From Vibrio sp. RE86 (GTDB lineage: Bacteria > Pseudomonadota > Gammaproteobacteria > Enterobacterales > Vibrionaceae), in contig NZ_VTXI01000005.1 in NCBI RefSeq assembly GCF_013114545.1, forward strand, positions 62,001 through 126,000: DNA of 64,000 bases. The letters are read 5' to 3'. Shown in pieces: positions 30,407 to 40,528 of the stretch. Every line of letters begins with the position of its first letter. The stretch's first letter is position 1. The notes under the pieces were generated by a model that did not search any database, had not been told where the DNA came from, and worked only from the letters and a program-made list of their open reading frames with translations. A program made the translations under genes and the position numbers.

Positions 30407-31582
30407 ATGAAAGTAAATAAACTTACTGCCGGTATTTGTGCAGTGCTGCTAAGTCAATCAGTTTTTGCAGATGAAGCTAGAATTGAGACTTTGGAAAAAC
30501 AAGTCGAGCAACTTTCTCAAATGGTGGCTTCTTCATCGTCTGGTTCGACTCTTGCGGTAAACGGCTTTGCGAGTACGGGTATCAGTAAAGCGGACAATGA
30601 ATCAGGCTATGCAGGAGTGACTGACAGCGTTGAATTCGAAAATGAGTCACTATTTGGTGTTCAAGGGGTATTTCGCCCAACCAGTAATGTCGAAGCAATG
30701 CTGCAGTTAGTTGCTAAGGGAACTGACGATGATGGTGATATGAACCGAGATCGTTGGGAACCAGAAGTGACGTGGGCTTACCTAGGCTATCAGTTTGAAG
30801 ATGGATTGAAGATCCGTGGTGGTAAGTTGCGCCTACCATTGTTCATGCTATCGGATTACCTAGATGTGACTTATGCCATGCCATGGGCTCGCGGGCCTGA
30901 GGAAGTCTATGGACGAGTAATTATTGATTCATTTACTGGCGCTGATGCAGGTTATGAATTGGAGTTTGAAGATTCAAGTCTTTATCTACAGGGTTTCTAT
31001 GGTAACGAAAAAGATGTTGCGGTAAATGGCACGTCTTTAGACAAGCTGATGGGGTTATCTGCGAGCTGGACGGACGATATCTTAACACTAAGAGCAAGCT
31101 ACACGTCGGCTGAAATCAATACGCCAGCATATTCATTTGAACACCCAGTGGCAGGGCCGATTACTGTTGCTGCAACTAGCGATACGGCTTCTTTTTACAG
31201 TTTAGGAGCTCGTTATGAAGACCACGGCGTTCAACTTCTGACGGAATTTACCAATACAGAGATCGAAGGTGTTTATGGGGATAGCATGTCAGGCTACGTT
31301 AGCACGGGTTATCACTTTGGCTCTGTGACGCCGTACGTCATGTACTCTTTTGTTAAGACGACAGACGATAATGATCATCAAGTTATTTCGCAAGCTAACA
31401 CACCTCGTGATCGAGATGCCTATAGTGTCGGTGCACGTTGGGACATCCAACCTGGCCTAGCGTTGAAGGGGGACGTCACTTATGCAGAAAACAATCTTTC
31501 TGCTGAAAAACGCAATTCTAATGAGCTAAATGGACTGGATGACACACTTGTCTATACCGTTAAGCTAGATGCAACATTTTAA
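30407..31582 (+). CDS. Outer-membrane porin with N-terminal coiled coil
   Basis: This protein of 391 residues has a signal peptide (MKVNKLTAGICAVLLSQSVFA), then a short heptad stretch (IETLEKQVEQLSQMV) as in trimeric porins of the OprP/OprO type, then alternating beta strands and a terminal phenylalanine (KLDATF) typical of BAM-inserted barrels. Substrate is unknown. It lies between the chemoreceptor and the small binding-fold gene and is separated from the latter by 11 bases, which suggests co-transcription and a shared nutrient. Confidence 0.85.
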   Translation: MKVNKLTAGICAVLLSQSVFADEARIETLEKQVEQLSQMVASSSSGSTLAVNGFASTGISKADNESGYAGVTDSVEFENESLFGVQGVFRPTSNVEAMLQLVAKGTDDDGDMNRDRWEPEVTWAYLGYQFEDGLKIRGGKLRLPLFMLSDYLDVTYAMPWARGPEEVYGRVIIDSFTGADAGYELEFEDSSLYLQGFYGNEKDVAVNGTSLDKLMGLSASWTDDILTLRASYTSAEINTPAYSFEHPVAGPITVAATSDTASFYSLGARYEDHGVQLLTEFTNTEIEGVYGDSMSGYVSTGYHFGSVTPYVMYSFVKTTDDNDHQVISQANTPRDRDAYSVGARWDIQPGLALKGDVTYAENNLSAEKRNSNELNGLDDTLVYTVKLDATF

Positions 31583-31593
31583 GGAGATGACTG

Positions 31594-32001
31594 ATGAAAG
31601 GAATCGTAACCACTGCTTTGGGTTTACTACTATCGTTTAATGCCGCAGCAGGAGTCGTCATTATTGGTTCTCCTACGTTGCCTGATGGTTTATCTGTGGC
31701 CGATGCAAAGAAGGCATATCTCGGCAAAAAGACCAAATTCAATGGCGGTCAAGTGACCGTGCTTGAACTGAGTGACCAGAACAGTGAAAAAGCAGACTTC
31801 CACCAAGCGGTGACTAAAAAATCACTTGCCCAATTGGAATCTTATTGGTCGAAAAAGCTGTTTACGGGGAAAGGAACACCACCTGAGTCAGTGAATTCGC
31901 CTGAGCAACTAAAAGCCAAAGTCGCAAGCGGCAGTAACGTCATCGGTTACATCGATGAAAGCTTGGTTGATGGTTCCGTTAAAGTCCTAGTCAAACTTTA
32001 G
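31594..32001 (+). CDS. Small periplasmic PBP-like protein
   Basis: This exported protein of 135 residues has a signal peptide (MKGIVTTALGLLLSFNAAAG). The mature part resembles one lobe of phosphate-type binding proteins (PBP-like): VVIIGSPTL, then DAKKAYLGKKTKF, SYWSKKLFTGKG and GSNVIGYIDESLV. At about 115 mature residues it is half the size of PstS, and no ABC transporter genes are adjacent. GGAGATG precedes the ATG. A role in sensing for the upstream chemoreceptor is possible but inferred. Confidence 0.8.
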   Translation: MKGIVTTALGLLLSFNAAAGVVIIGSPTLPDGLSVADAKKAYLGKKTKFNGGQVTVLELSDQNSEKADFHQAVTKKSLAQLESYWSKKLFTGKGTPPESVNSPEQLKAKVASGSNVIGYIDESLVDGSVKVLVKL

Positions 32002-32030
32002 CGCGATAGTCACAAAGAAACCCCCCAATA

Positions 32031-32068
32031 AAAATGCCCCATAGCTTGTCACTATGGGGCATTTTTTA
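32031..32068. terminator. Bidirectional terminator between convergent operons
   Basis: AAAATGCCCCATAG and CTATGGGGCATTTTTT pair around a seven-base loop. It separates the chemoreceptor cluster from the ATP-grasp operon. Confidence 0.9.
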
Positions 32069-32084
32069 TTCCATCATTTAGAGT

Positions 32085-33065
32085 TTAGAATTGAACGCTT
32101 GAACCAAATTGTTTTGCGGCATACGCTACGCGCTCTTCAGGTTTAGGGTAATCTGCTAGCATCCCTAAGCTTTCAATGTGATGGAGACGAGGCAACAAGC
32201 CCGCGCCATTGGCAATTTGAATCGCTAAGCCAGGGCGAGCATTAAGCTCTAACACCATAGGGCCCTCATCACGGTCCAGAACCATATCTGTACCCATATA
32301 ACCTAACCCGGTCATCTCCCACGCACTAGACGCTAAGACAAGCAACCTTTCCCAGTGTGGAACTTGTAAGGTTGAGAGGTCTTTACCAGTATCAGGGTGG
32401 TGTGTGATCGGCTGGTCAAACTGTACAGCGCGAATCGCTTTGCCTGTGGCAATGTCAATGCCAACACCAACAGCGCCTTGGTGAAGGTTCGCTTTACCGT
32501 CTGAAGCCGCCGTTGAACAGCGCATCATTGCCATTACCGGGTAGCCCTTAAATACAATGATACGAACGTCAGGTACACCTTCATAACTGAAGCCGTCGAA
32601 ACAATCATCGAACTTAATCAGATTCTCCACAACGGCAACGTCATTCTTACCACCCAGAGAGAAAAGGCCGGCCAATGCATTACTGATATGACGTTCGACA
32701 TCTTCTTTGTTGATGGTCGCCCCTGATGGTTTGGTATATACGCCGTCTTTGTGAGAAACGATGACCAAGATGCCTTTACCACCACTGCCTTGCGCAGGTT
32801 TAATAACAAAACCTGGCCAGTTAGTGACCATCTTGTGAATTCGCTTAACTTCGGCTTGGTTAGCGATGGTGCCAATTAGCTCAGGGGTGGTAGCACCATG
32901 TTGCTGGGCAATGATCTTAGTCTTTAACTTATCATCCACCAATGGATACTTGGAACGATCGTTATAGCGTCCAATAAAGCTGTGATTACGTTGGTTCATT
33001 CCCATAATGCCTTTATGACGCAGCTTATTAGGAGAAGTGAACTGAGAGACAAAACGTGCAAACAT
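32085..33065 (-). CDS. RimK-related ATP-grasp ligase (alpha-L-glutamate ligase-like)
   Basis: This is a cytoplasmic ATP-grasp protein of 326 residues, of the type called alpha-L-glutamate ligase-related. The nucleotide-binding lysine lies in KPAQGSGGKG (89-98), a DVRIIVF strand is central, and the metal-binding motif LELNARPGL is at 272-280. All catalytic landmarks are present, so an ATP-driven amide or peptide ligation is expected. It starts two bases after the stop of the 7TM transglutaminase-like gene and is last in a three-gene operon with a retropepsin-like protease. The substrate is not known to me. Confidence 0.88.
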   Translation of the reverse strand: MFARFVSQFTSPNKLRHKGIMGMNQRNHSFIGRYNDRSKYPLVDDKLKTKIIAQQHGATTPELIGTIANQAEVKRIHKMVTNWPGFVIKPAQGSGGKGILVIVSHKDGVYTKPSGATINKEDVERHISNALAGLFSLGGKNDVAVVENLIKFDDCFDGFSYEGVPDVRIIVFKGYPVMAMMRCSTAASDGKANLHQGAVGVGIDIATGKAIRAVQFDQPITHHPDTGKDLSTLQVPHWERLLVLASSAWEMTGLGYMGTDMVLDRDEGPMVLELNARPGLAIQIANGAGLLPRLHHIESLGMLADYPKPEERVAYAAKQFGSSVQF

Positions 33066-33067
33066 GT

Positions 33068-34573
33068 TTAGTCCTCCGCTAGTGGCTTAAAGCGACGAAG
33101 CTCAGTTAAGCGGTAACCAGTGTATGTACCAAGAAGCAAGATGCCACCGAGTACAATCAGCTGTAGACCGATGAAGTTGAAAGTCAGGTGTTGAATAAAT
33201 GGACTGGTCATTGCTAGGTAAACGAGAACCGCAGTCAACAGTGAACCACCGCCTTGCAACGCAACTTCTTTCGCGCCTTCCTCTTCCCAGAGGATCGACA
33301 TACGTTCGATTGTCCAAGACAAAATGATCATCGGGAAGAACGTAATCGACAGACCTTCAGTCAATCCAATCTTAAACGCAACAACCGTAAACACCGAAAT
33401 GATCATAATGACCGTAATAATGACGGCTGAGATACGGGCGACAAGTAACAGGTTTAATTTGGATAGGTAACTACGAATCACCAGACCAGTACCGACGATA
33501 AGTAGGAAGCCGACAATACCGGTTACAAGTTGGGTTTGTACGAAGGCAACCGCAATCAGAACAGGCATGAAGGTGCCTGATGTTTTCAGACCGATAATGA
33601 CACGTAGGAAAACAACGATCAGTGCGCCAATCGGGATGAGCATAATGGTCTTAAACATTGCTTGCTCTTCCAGTGGTAGGCTGTGAATCGAGAAGTTCAG
33701 CAGGCCATCCGCTTCGACTTTCTCTTTCGTCGCCTGTGATGGAGACACTTCTTGAGAAATCATAGAGAAGTGAACTTGGCTGTTTTGGCCACCGATCAAA
33801 TCAAGTAATGAAACATTTGATTCATCCCAGACTAAAATGTTTTCTTCAATAACTTGAGTTGCGCTATTTGGATTGAAAAGTTCCCAGTTTTTACCATCCC
33901 ACACTAGGTTCATGTGCTGGATTGTCTGGCGGCGTCGGCCATCTTCTAGCTCGATCACACCGACAACTTTACTCGGAATTTTTGAGTAAGCGAGTAGCTT
34001 GTCAACAGACTCTACCTTAGACATATTATTGAGTAGTAGTGAGGCGTTTTGGCTATCACCATCATTCAACGACTTAATCAGTTCACGAGTGAATGTAATG
34101 TCGTCCGCTGAACGTTGGTTAGCTCGTTCAATAAGTGCCACAGCAGCTGCTTCTGTCGGGCCATCAAATGTAGGAGGCGTGATGTCATCACTTGGTGGGA
34201 TAGGGTCGACTTTAGCTTGAGGGTCAACAAGGAATTGAACCTTGTAGTAAATCGTTTGTGGGCCAGACGCGGAACGGATAGACCATTCAGCTCGACGGCC
34301 AGAGTCGGTTGCTACGTAAGAGACGCCATAACCAGGTGACGAAGATGATTCGTTGATGAGCGTGAAGCCGGATTGAGTGTGAGGAGCCGCTAGAGAGGCC
34401 TTAACAGGTTTGTTTTGACCGTTGAATTCTACGCGGGCTTCAATATCCCAGACTTGGCTAGTTTCACCTGGAGTCCAGGGAACCCCATAGTGCTGATGAC
34501 GAAACATACTTAAAACAATACCAGCGACGATAAGCAGTGCGACTGATATATAGAATGGAATTTTTGACGTCAT
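33068..34573 (-). CDS. Inactive transglutaminase-like protein fused to seven membrane helices
   Basis: The protein has 501 residues. One membrane helix near residues 6-24 is followed by a periplasmic region of about 280 residues that includes a transglutaminase-like fold (DDITFTRELIKSL, then VGVIELEDGRRRQTIQHMNLVWDGKNWELFNP). No Cys-His-Asp triad is evident: the region contains no cysteine. From about residue 310 there are seven hydrophobic helices ending in TGYRLTELRRF. This architecture always travels with the ligase and protease that flank it here. It may be the membrane scaffold or peptide-recognition part of the system. Confidence 0.88.
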   Translation of the reverse strand: MTSKIPFYISVALLIVAGIVLSMFRHQHYGVPWTPGETSQVWDIEARVEFNGQNKPVKASLAAPHTQSGFTLINESSSSPGYGVSYVATDSGRRAEWSIRSASGPQTIYYKVQFLVDPQAKVDPIPPSDDITPPTFDGPTEAAAVALIERANQRSADDITFTRELIKSLNDGDSQNASLLLNNMSKVESVDKLLAYSKIPSKVVGVIELEDGRRRQTIQHMNLVWDGKNWELFNPNSATQVIEENILVWDESNVSLLDLIGGQNSQVHFSMISQEVSPSQATKEKVEADGLLNFSIHSLPLEEQAMFKTIMLIPIGALIVVFLRVIIGLKTSGTFMPVLIAVAFVQTQLVTGIVGFLLIVGTGLVIRSYLSKLNLLLVARISAVIITVIMIISVFTVVAFKIGLTEGLSITFFPMIILSWTIERMSILWEEEGAKEVALQGGGSLLTAVLVYLAMTSPFIQHLTFNFIGLQLIVLGGILLLGTYTGYRLTELRRFKPLAED

Positions 34574-34590
34574 AGATTTGCGCTACCTTA

Positions 34591-35334
34591 TTATTTTTGT
34601 GGAACTTCCGTGTGTATAAATTTTTTACTTACATCCACGACTGCGATATCCCTTATAAATTCGCGGCCTAGAAGTACAGGATGACTCATTTGAGAACGAT
34701 CTGCCAAAGTAAATTGCGCTTTTTCATGGATTTTTCCGAGCTTGACCCACAACTCGACTACTGCACGTCTCTCTACTTCATCATTTGTTGATTGGCGAAT
34801 TTTTACAAAGCGAAGGATTGGTGCTTCGATCCAATTGGTGTCATCCAACTCAGCGTTGCCATTGGATAAGTGAAAACGCACCCAATTTTTCCCATTGCGC
34901 TCAAATTGTTCAATATCAACTGCATTGAGTGACGAAGTTGCCGCCCCCGTATCGATACGTGCAGAAAAATTGCCCTCGATTGAGTCAATAGTGACGGTTT
35001 CTACTTCACCCAAAACCACATTGTAGCTTGGCGCTGGTTGAATTGGCGCTGGTGCAGGAATCACGACAGGATCCGGTTTTTTACGAACCTCTTCGATTGC
35101 CTCTGTTTTGAAAGCAACAAGTTGGTCTTCAAGATCGATGATGTGGTTCTCTAAGCTTTCAATATAGTCAGATTGGTTACTTAGCTGTAAGTTTAGATTT
35201 TGGTATTGATTGGTTAGATTGGCTTCGGAAGCCTGAATTGCCGCTAATGTTTCTTGGTGATATTGCTCACTGTTGGTAAGGGCACAGCCAGAAAGGAGTA
35301 GTATCGCCATTATAGGGGTCAATCGTGTCAGCAT
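34591..35334 (-). CDS. Retropepsin-like protease lipoprotein (ATP-dependent zinc protease family)
   Basis: This protein of 247 residues has a lipoprotein signal (AILLLSGC, lipid cysteine at residue 17), a coiled coil at about 30-75, a proline-rich linker, and a C-terminal domain of the family called putative ATP-dependent zinc protease. That domain looks like a retropepsin: ARIDTGAATSSLNA carries the DTGA active-site motif and PVLLGREFI the later glycine motif. The family name is misleading; I see no zinc or ATP site. It is the first gene of the operon, 17 bases before the transglutaminase-like gene, and should act in the periplasm. Confidence 0.88.
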   Translation of the reverse strand: MLTRLTPIMAILLLSGCALTNSEQYHQETLAAIQASEANLTNQYQNLNLQLSNQSDYIESLENHIIDLEDQLVAFKTEAIEEVRKKPDPVVIPAPAPIQPAPSYNVVLGEVETVTIDSIEGNFSARIDTGAATSSLNAVDIEQFERNGKNWVRFHLSNGNAELDDTNWIEAPILRFVKIRQSTNDEVERRAVVELWVKLGKIHEKAQFTLADRSQMSHPVLLGREFIRDIAVVDVSKKFIHTEVPQK

Positions 35335-35454
35335 TAATAAACCTGAAAAGTAAGTTAAATAACAGAGAAATTAGAAGTTTAGCGTATAGAAAACAAAGCT
35401 CACAAGTCACAGATAATTCGGTGTCTTAAAAAATAAGCAAAGGGTGATCACACG

Positions 35455-35484
35455 CAAAAAAATAAGGATGCAGAGCATCCCTAT
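35455..35484 (-). terminator. Intrinsic terminator after cmoB
   Basis: On the minus strand GGATGC and GCATCC pair around a three-base loop and are followed by TTATTTTTTT. The rest of 35335-35574 shows no gene; it must hold the promoter of the protease operon. Confidence 0.75.
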
Positions 35485-35574
35485 TATTGTATTGAGCTTT
35501 TAGGTTGATAGATATGTTTTCGTGTTGACGCTGAGTTAACTCTTTGTCAATTCGCCAACTCCTACCGACCGTTT

Positions 35575-36546
35575 CTATGGCTTAGTGGCAACCAATACTG
35601 CTCGGCGAGGAGCAGGGTGACCTTCGACGGTTTTTGACGGGTCGTTAGGATCTAAATAGTCAGGCAGTGAATTGTGTGTCATCCAATCTGTGGTGCGTTG
35701 CTCGCCCGTTGTCGTCACGTTCTCGTCTACGATACGAACATCTTCAAAACCAACGTTCTCTAACCACAATTTCAGTGCTTTCGCTGACGGGAAGAAGTAC
35801 ACGTTACGCATCTGAGCGTAGCGGTCAACAGGCACCAGTACTGACGTCTCATCGCCTTCAATAACGAGAGTCTCAAGGACGAGCTCACCGCCAGAAACGA
35901 GTTGGTTTTTAAGTTGAATAAGGTGCTCTAGTGGAGAGACGCGATGGTAAAGAACACCCATACTAAATACCGTGTCAAACGCTTCCAATTTTGGAAGCTG
36001 TTCGATACCAAGTGGCAGAAGGTGCGCACGTTGATCGTTGCCCATTAGTTTGCGAATGGCTTCGAACTGGATCAGGAATAGATGTGATGGGTCGATGCCC
36101 ACGGTCAAACGAGCGCCTTCGCCTAGCATGCGCCACATGTGGTAACCATTACCACAACCTACATCCAAAACGCTGCGATTCTTTAGTGGCGTGATGTGTG
36201 GCAGGACACGATCCCACTTCCAGTCACTGCGCCACTCAGTATCAATGTGGATACCATGAACATGATATGGCCCTTTGCGCCAAGGATGGAAAGTGCGCAG
36301 TAGGTTTTCAAGTTTCTTCAGTTCGCCCGTATGGAAAGGCTCATCATTTGTGATGGTAACTGAACTTTTGATATCAATGTTATCTGGTGTTCCTTCAGGA
36401 ATTTTATTCAGTGCTTTGACCCAACGACCAAAGTCGCCATGCTCTGCATTTGCCCAGTCTGTTAGCTGTTGTGGCAATACATTCAGCCAAGGTTGAAGAC
36501 GTGTGTCTTGAGCAATTAATTGGTAGAAATTAGCAAAGTTAAACAT
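35575..36546 (-). CDS. cmoB: tRNA U34 carboxymethyltransferase
   Basis: CmoB transfers a carboxymethyl group from carboxy-S-adenosylmethionine to 5-hydroxyuridine at position 34 of several tRNAs, giving cmo5U. The 323-residue protein has the Rossmann motif [17 protein letters not shown] near residue 125, the [15 protein letters not shown] block and [17 protein letters not shown]. It lies 62 bases downstream of cmoA, which supplies the cofactor, on the same strand, and ends in its own terminator. Complete. Confidence 0.97.
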   Translation of the reverse strand: MFNFANFYQLIAQDTRLQPWLNVLPQQLTDWANAEHGDFGRWVKALNKIPEGTPDNIDIKSSVTITNDEPFHTGELKKLENLLRTFHPWRKGPYHVHGIHIDTEWRSDWKWDRVLPHITPLKNRSVLDVGCGNGYHMWRMLGEGARLTVGIDPSHLFLIQFEAIRKLMGNDQRAHLLPLGIEQLPKLEAFDTVFSMGVLYHRVSPLEHLIQLKNQLVSGGELVLETLVIEGDETSVLVPVDRYAQMRNVYFFPSAKALKLWLENVGFEDVRIVDENVTTTGEQRTTDWMTHNSLPDYLDPNDPSKTVEGHPAPRRAVLVATKP

Positions 36547-36608
36547 AGTTTTTCACTGAGTTGGTGGTGTAAAAGTTAAGCGTGTTGTTCCCGGGCGAAG
36601 GGAGTGCA

Positions 36609-37358
<750 letters not shown>

Positions 37359-37456
37359 TTACACTATCAAAGTTGCCAGCATCTTAGTTGCTGTCACAAA
37401 AAGGCGCGTATTTTATGGGAAATTCGTCGCTCTGTCATTCTTTGCACGGATATGGA

Positions 37457-38338
37457 CTAAAACATCTGTATTTGTGTGTTGCCACTGTCATGCGGAAAGG
37501 GTGACAGGTCAGGTAATGATATGTTGGATCTTAGTTGATTATAGAGCTTCATTGCTAAGTCAGGTGCTATCAGGTTATCGGACGTGTGTATCATCAGATA
37601 GGGCTGCTTACCCTCATTAATCCACTCGGGCAGTTTTTTGATCCAAGGGGTGAAAAATTGCTGGTTGCGCACCTCTTCTGGGTGGCCAATAAAGCGAACC
37701 ATAGGGTTAGATGCGGTCGCGATAGCATGCACGGGAACCTTAGGCTTTTTCTGCTGAGCATCGAGCAAAGATTCATAGTGAGGGTGCGATTTAGTCAGTG
37801 TTTCAGAAAAGACTGGGCGACTGTCCATTATGATGCGGTCATAGCCTTTTTCCATCAACCATTGGTTAAGTTGCTTTTCGGCGTCTCCTTTAGCGAAAAA
37901 AGCAGGGTGACGCACTTCAACGCCAATCGGGTAGTTGGGAGGAAACAAGTCGCAAAACAGTTTGAGCTTATCTAAATGCTCTGGCCTGAATGCCGCAGGG
38001 AGTTGAATGGTCCATTGACCAATACGTTCGTGAAGAGGCGCCATGATAGCCATAAAACTCTTCAGTTCGCTTTGGCAGCCTTGCAGCATCTGCCTGTGAG
38101 TAATGTTCTGAGGCAGCTTGAAGGTAAATCGAAACTCATCGTGCGTCGCGGCATACCAATTTTTCACCGTTGTAAGCGTTGGTGTCGCGTAAAAAGTGGT
38201 GTTGCCTTCAACGGTATGGAAAACACTCGCATACTTCTCAAGGCGTTCACTACTTTGTGTACCTCGGCCATAAAAGCTTTGTTGCCATTGATTGTTGGAC
38301 CACATTGTTAAGCCAAGACGAAGAGGTAATTGGTTCAT
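37457..38338 (-). CDS. yecE: DUF72 family protein YecE
   Basis: This is a 293-residue TIM-barrel protein of the DUF72 family, function unknown. Family blocks are LRLGLTMWSNNQW at the front, VFHTVEGNTTFYATP, FRFTFKLPQNITH, and the GVEVRHPAFF motif near residue 160. It lies between cmoA and aspS; in E. coli yecE also lies in the aspS to cmoAB stretch. GGGA precedes the ATG. Roughly 110 bases separate it from cmoA, so co-transcription is uncertain. Confidence 0.88.
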   Translation of the reverse strand: MNQLPLRLGLTMWSNNQWQQSFYGRGTQSSERLEKYASVFHTVEGNTTFYATPTLTTVKNWYAATHDEFRFTFKLPQNITHRQMLQGCQSELKSFMAIMAPLHERIGQWTIQLPAAFRPEHLDKLKLFCDLFPPNYPIGVEVRHPAFFAKGDAEKQLNQWLMEKGYDRIIMDSRPVFSETLTKSHPHYESLLDAQQKKPKVPVHAIATASNPMVRFIGHPEEVRNQQFFTPWIKKLPEWINEGKQPYLMIHTSDNLIAPDLAMKLYNQLRSNISLPDLSPFPHDSGNTQIQMF

Positions 38339-38612
38339 ATTCCCGATGCTGTTTCTTGATTCTGAATAGGTGATGGAGAGCTTTGCTCAAAGAGCCATTA
38401 TAGGGCTATAATCAGCGCCAATTTTTAACTAATGGTGCCGTTTTACGCCTTTGTTGGTGTAAAAAGCATCAATAGATAATAAATCGCAATAAATTGTACG
38501 TTGGATAGTCGATTTAATCGGACTTTCAGCGTATAAATGGAACTTTGCTCTATCAGTCAATGTACACTGGTAGATAGTAATCAACAAATTTTAATAGATT
38601 GGGAAATTCATT

Positions 38613-40391
38613 ATGCGTACCCATTACTGTGGTCACCTGAACAAGTCCCTTGCAGGACAAACTGTAGAACTTTGCGGCTGGGTTAACCGTCGTCGTGATT
38701 TGGGCGGTCTTATTTTCATCGATATGCGAGATCGTGAAGGTATCGTTCAGGTAGTTGTAGACCCAGATATGGCAGATGCGTACGAAGTAGCTAACCAACT
38801 TCGTAATGAATTCTGTATCAAACTAACGGGTGAAGTACGCGTTCGTCCAGACAGCCAAGTAAACAAAGACATGGCAACGGGTGAAGTTGAGATCATCGCT
38901 AAAGGCCTTGAAATCATCAACCGTGCTGACGTTCTGCCACTAGACTTCAACCAGAAGAACTCAGAAGAGCAGCGTTTAAAGTACCGTTACCTAGACCTAC
39001 GTCGTCCAGAAATGAGTGATCGCATCAAGCTACGTGCTAAGGCGTCTAGCTTTGTTCGTCGTTTCCTAGATGACAACGGCTTCCTAGACATCGAAACACC
39101 AGTACTAACGAAAGCGACACCAGAAGGTGCACGTGACTACCTAGTACCTAGCCGTGTTCATAAAGGTTCGTTTTACGCGCTTCCTCAGTCTCCACAGCTA
39201 TTCAAACAGCTGCTAATGATGTCTGGTTTTGACCGTTACTACCAAATCGTTAAGTGTTTCCGTGATGAAGACTTACGTGCTGACCGTCAACCAGAATTCA
39301 CTCAAATCGATATCGAAACATCGTTCATGAGCGCGGAAGAAGTACGTGCAACAACTGAGAAGATGGTTCGTAACATGTGGCAAGAGCTTCTAGACGTTGA
39401 TCTAGGTGAGTTCCCAATCATGCCATTCTCTGAAGCGATGCGTCGTTTCGGTTCTGACAAGCCAGACCTACGTAACCCACTAGAGCTAGTAGACGTTGCT
39501 GACCTAGTGAAAGACGTTGAGTTCAAAGTATTCTCGGGCCCAGCAAACGACGAAAAAGGTCGCGTTGCAGTAATCCGTGTACCAGGTGGCGCTAAGCTAA
39601 CTCGTAAGCAAATCGACGGTTACGGTGAGTTCGTTGGTATTTACGGTGCGAAAGGTCTAGCATGGATGAAGGTTAACGACCGTGCTGCTGGCATGGAAGG
39701 TATCCAATCTCCAGTGGCTAAGTTCCTAAACGAAGAAGTGATCAACGGTATTCTTGAGCGCACAGGTGCAGAGACTGGCGATATCATTCTATTCGGTGCA
39801 GACAAAGCAAATACTGTGTCTGAAGCAATGGGCGCGCTACGTCTGAAACTAGGTACAGACCTAGAGTTGACAGACGAGTCTGCATGGGCTCCGCTATGGG
39901 TTGTTGACTTCCCAATGTTCGAAGAAGACGACGAAGGCAACCTACACGCGATGCACCACCCATTCACATCGCCTCTAGGTGTGAACGCGGAAGAGCTAAA
40001 AGCGAACCCAGCAGCGGCTAACTCAAACGCATACGACATGGTTCTAAACGGCTATGAAGTTGGCGGTGGTTCTGTACGTATCCATAACGCTGAAATGCAA
40101 TCTGCAGTATTCGATATCCTAGGCATTGAAGCTGATGAGCAGCAAGCTAAGTTTGGCTTCCTACTAGACGCACTTAAGTTCGGTACACCACCGCACGCGG
40201 GTCTAGCATTCGGTCTTGACCGTCTAGTGATGCTACTTTGTGGTACAGAAAACATTCGTGACGTTATCGCGTTCCCGAAAACAACCAATGCTTCTTGTCT
40301 ACTAACAGACGCTCCAAGTCTTGCAAATCCTGCATCACTTGAAGAGCTAGCGATTGCTGTTAAAGCAGCAGAGAAGAAAGAAGAAGAGTAA
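38613..40391 (+). CDS. aspS: Aspartyl-tRNA synthetase
   Basis: AspS charges tRNA-Asp. The bacterial-type enzyme of 592 residues has an OB-fold anticodon domain ([20 protein letters not shown]), class II motif 2 ([18 protein letters not shown]), a GAD insertion domain in the middle, and motif 3 ([12 protein letters not shown]). Codon use is strongly biased, as expected for a highly expressed gene. It is divergent from yecE with a 274-base control region and ends in a strong terminator. In some relatives ruvC lies near aspS, but here it does not. Confidence 0.98.
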   Translation: MRTHYCGHLNKSLAGQTVELCGWVNRRRDLGGLIFIDMRDREGIVQVVVDPDMADAYEVANQLRNEFCIKLTGEVRVRPDSQVNKDMATGEVEIIAKGLEIINRADVLPLDFNQKNSEEQRLKYRYLDLRRPEMSDRIKLRAKASSFVRRFLDDNGFLDIETPVLTKATPEGARDYLVPSRVHKGSFYALPQSPQLFKQLLMMSGFDRYYQIVKCFRDEDLRADRQPEFTQIDIETSFMSAEEVRATTEKMVRNMWQELLDVDLGEFPIMPFSEAMRRFGSDKPDLRNPLELVDVADLVKDVEFKVFSGPANDEKGRVAVIRVPGGAKLTRKQIDGYGEFVGIYGAKGLAWMKVNDRAAGMEGIQSPVAKFLNEEVINGILERTGAETGDIILFGADKANTVSEAMGALRLKLGTDLELTDESAWAPLWVVDFPMFEEDDEGNLHAMHHPFTSPLGVNAEELKANPAAANSNAYDMVLNGYEVGGGSVRIHNAEMQSAVFDILGIEADEQQAKFGFLLDALKFGTPPHAGLAFGLDRLVMLLCGTENIRDVIAFPKTTNASCLLTDAPSLANPASLEELAIAVKAAEKKEEE

Positions 40392-40413
40392 TCTCTTTCT
40401 TCTCTTAGATATT

Positions 40414-40446
40414 AAAAACGGCGCTTCGATTGAAGCGCCGTTTTTG
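40414..40446 (+). terminator. Intrinsic terminator after aspS
   Basis: AAAAACGGCGCTTC and GAAGCGCCGTTTTT pair around a four-base loop. Confidence 0.9.
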
Positions 40447-40470
40447 TATTTGGAAGACCACATTGTATAA

Positions 40471-40514
40471 CGTCATTCCATAGAGTGACGTAGGAGCGAG
40501 TAGGGAATCTCTAA
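40471..40514. repeat. Possible dispersed palindromic repeat (REP-like)
   Basis: CGTCATTC and GAGTGACG form an eight-pair hairpin with a CATA loop at 40471-40490, followed by GTAGGAGCGAGTAGGGAATC. From memory, very similar blocks recur between genes in Vibrio genomes. Only one copy is in this window, so its repeat nature cannot be shown here. Confidence 0.4.
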
Positions 40515-40528
40515 AACTATTCGACTAT

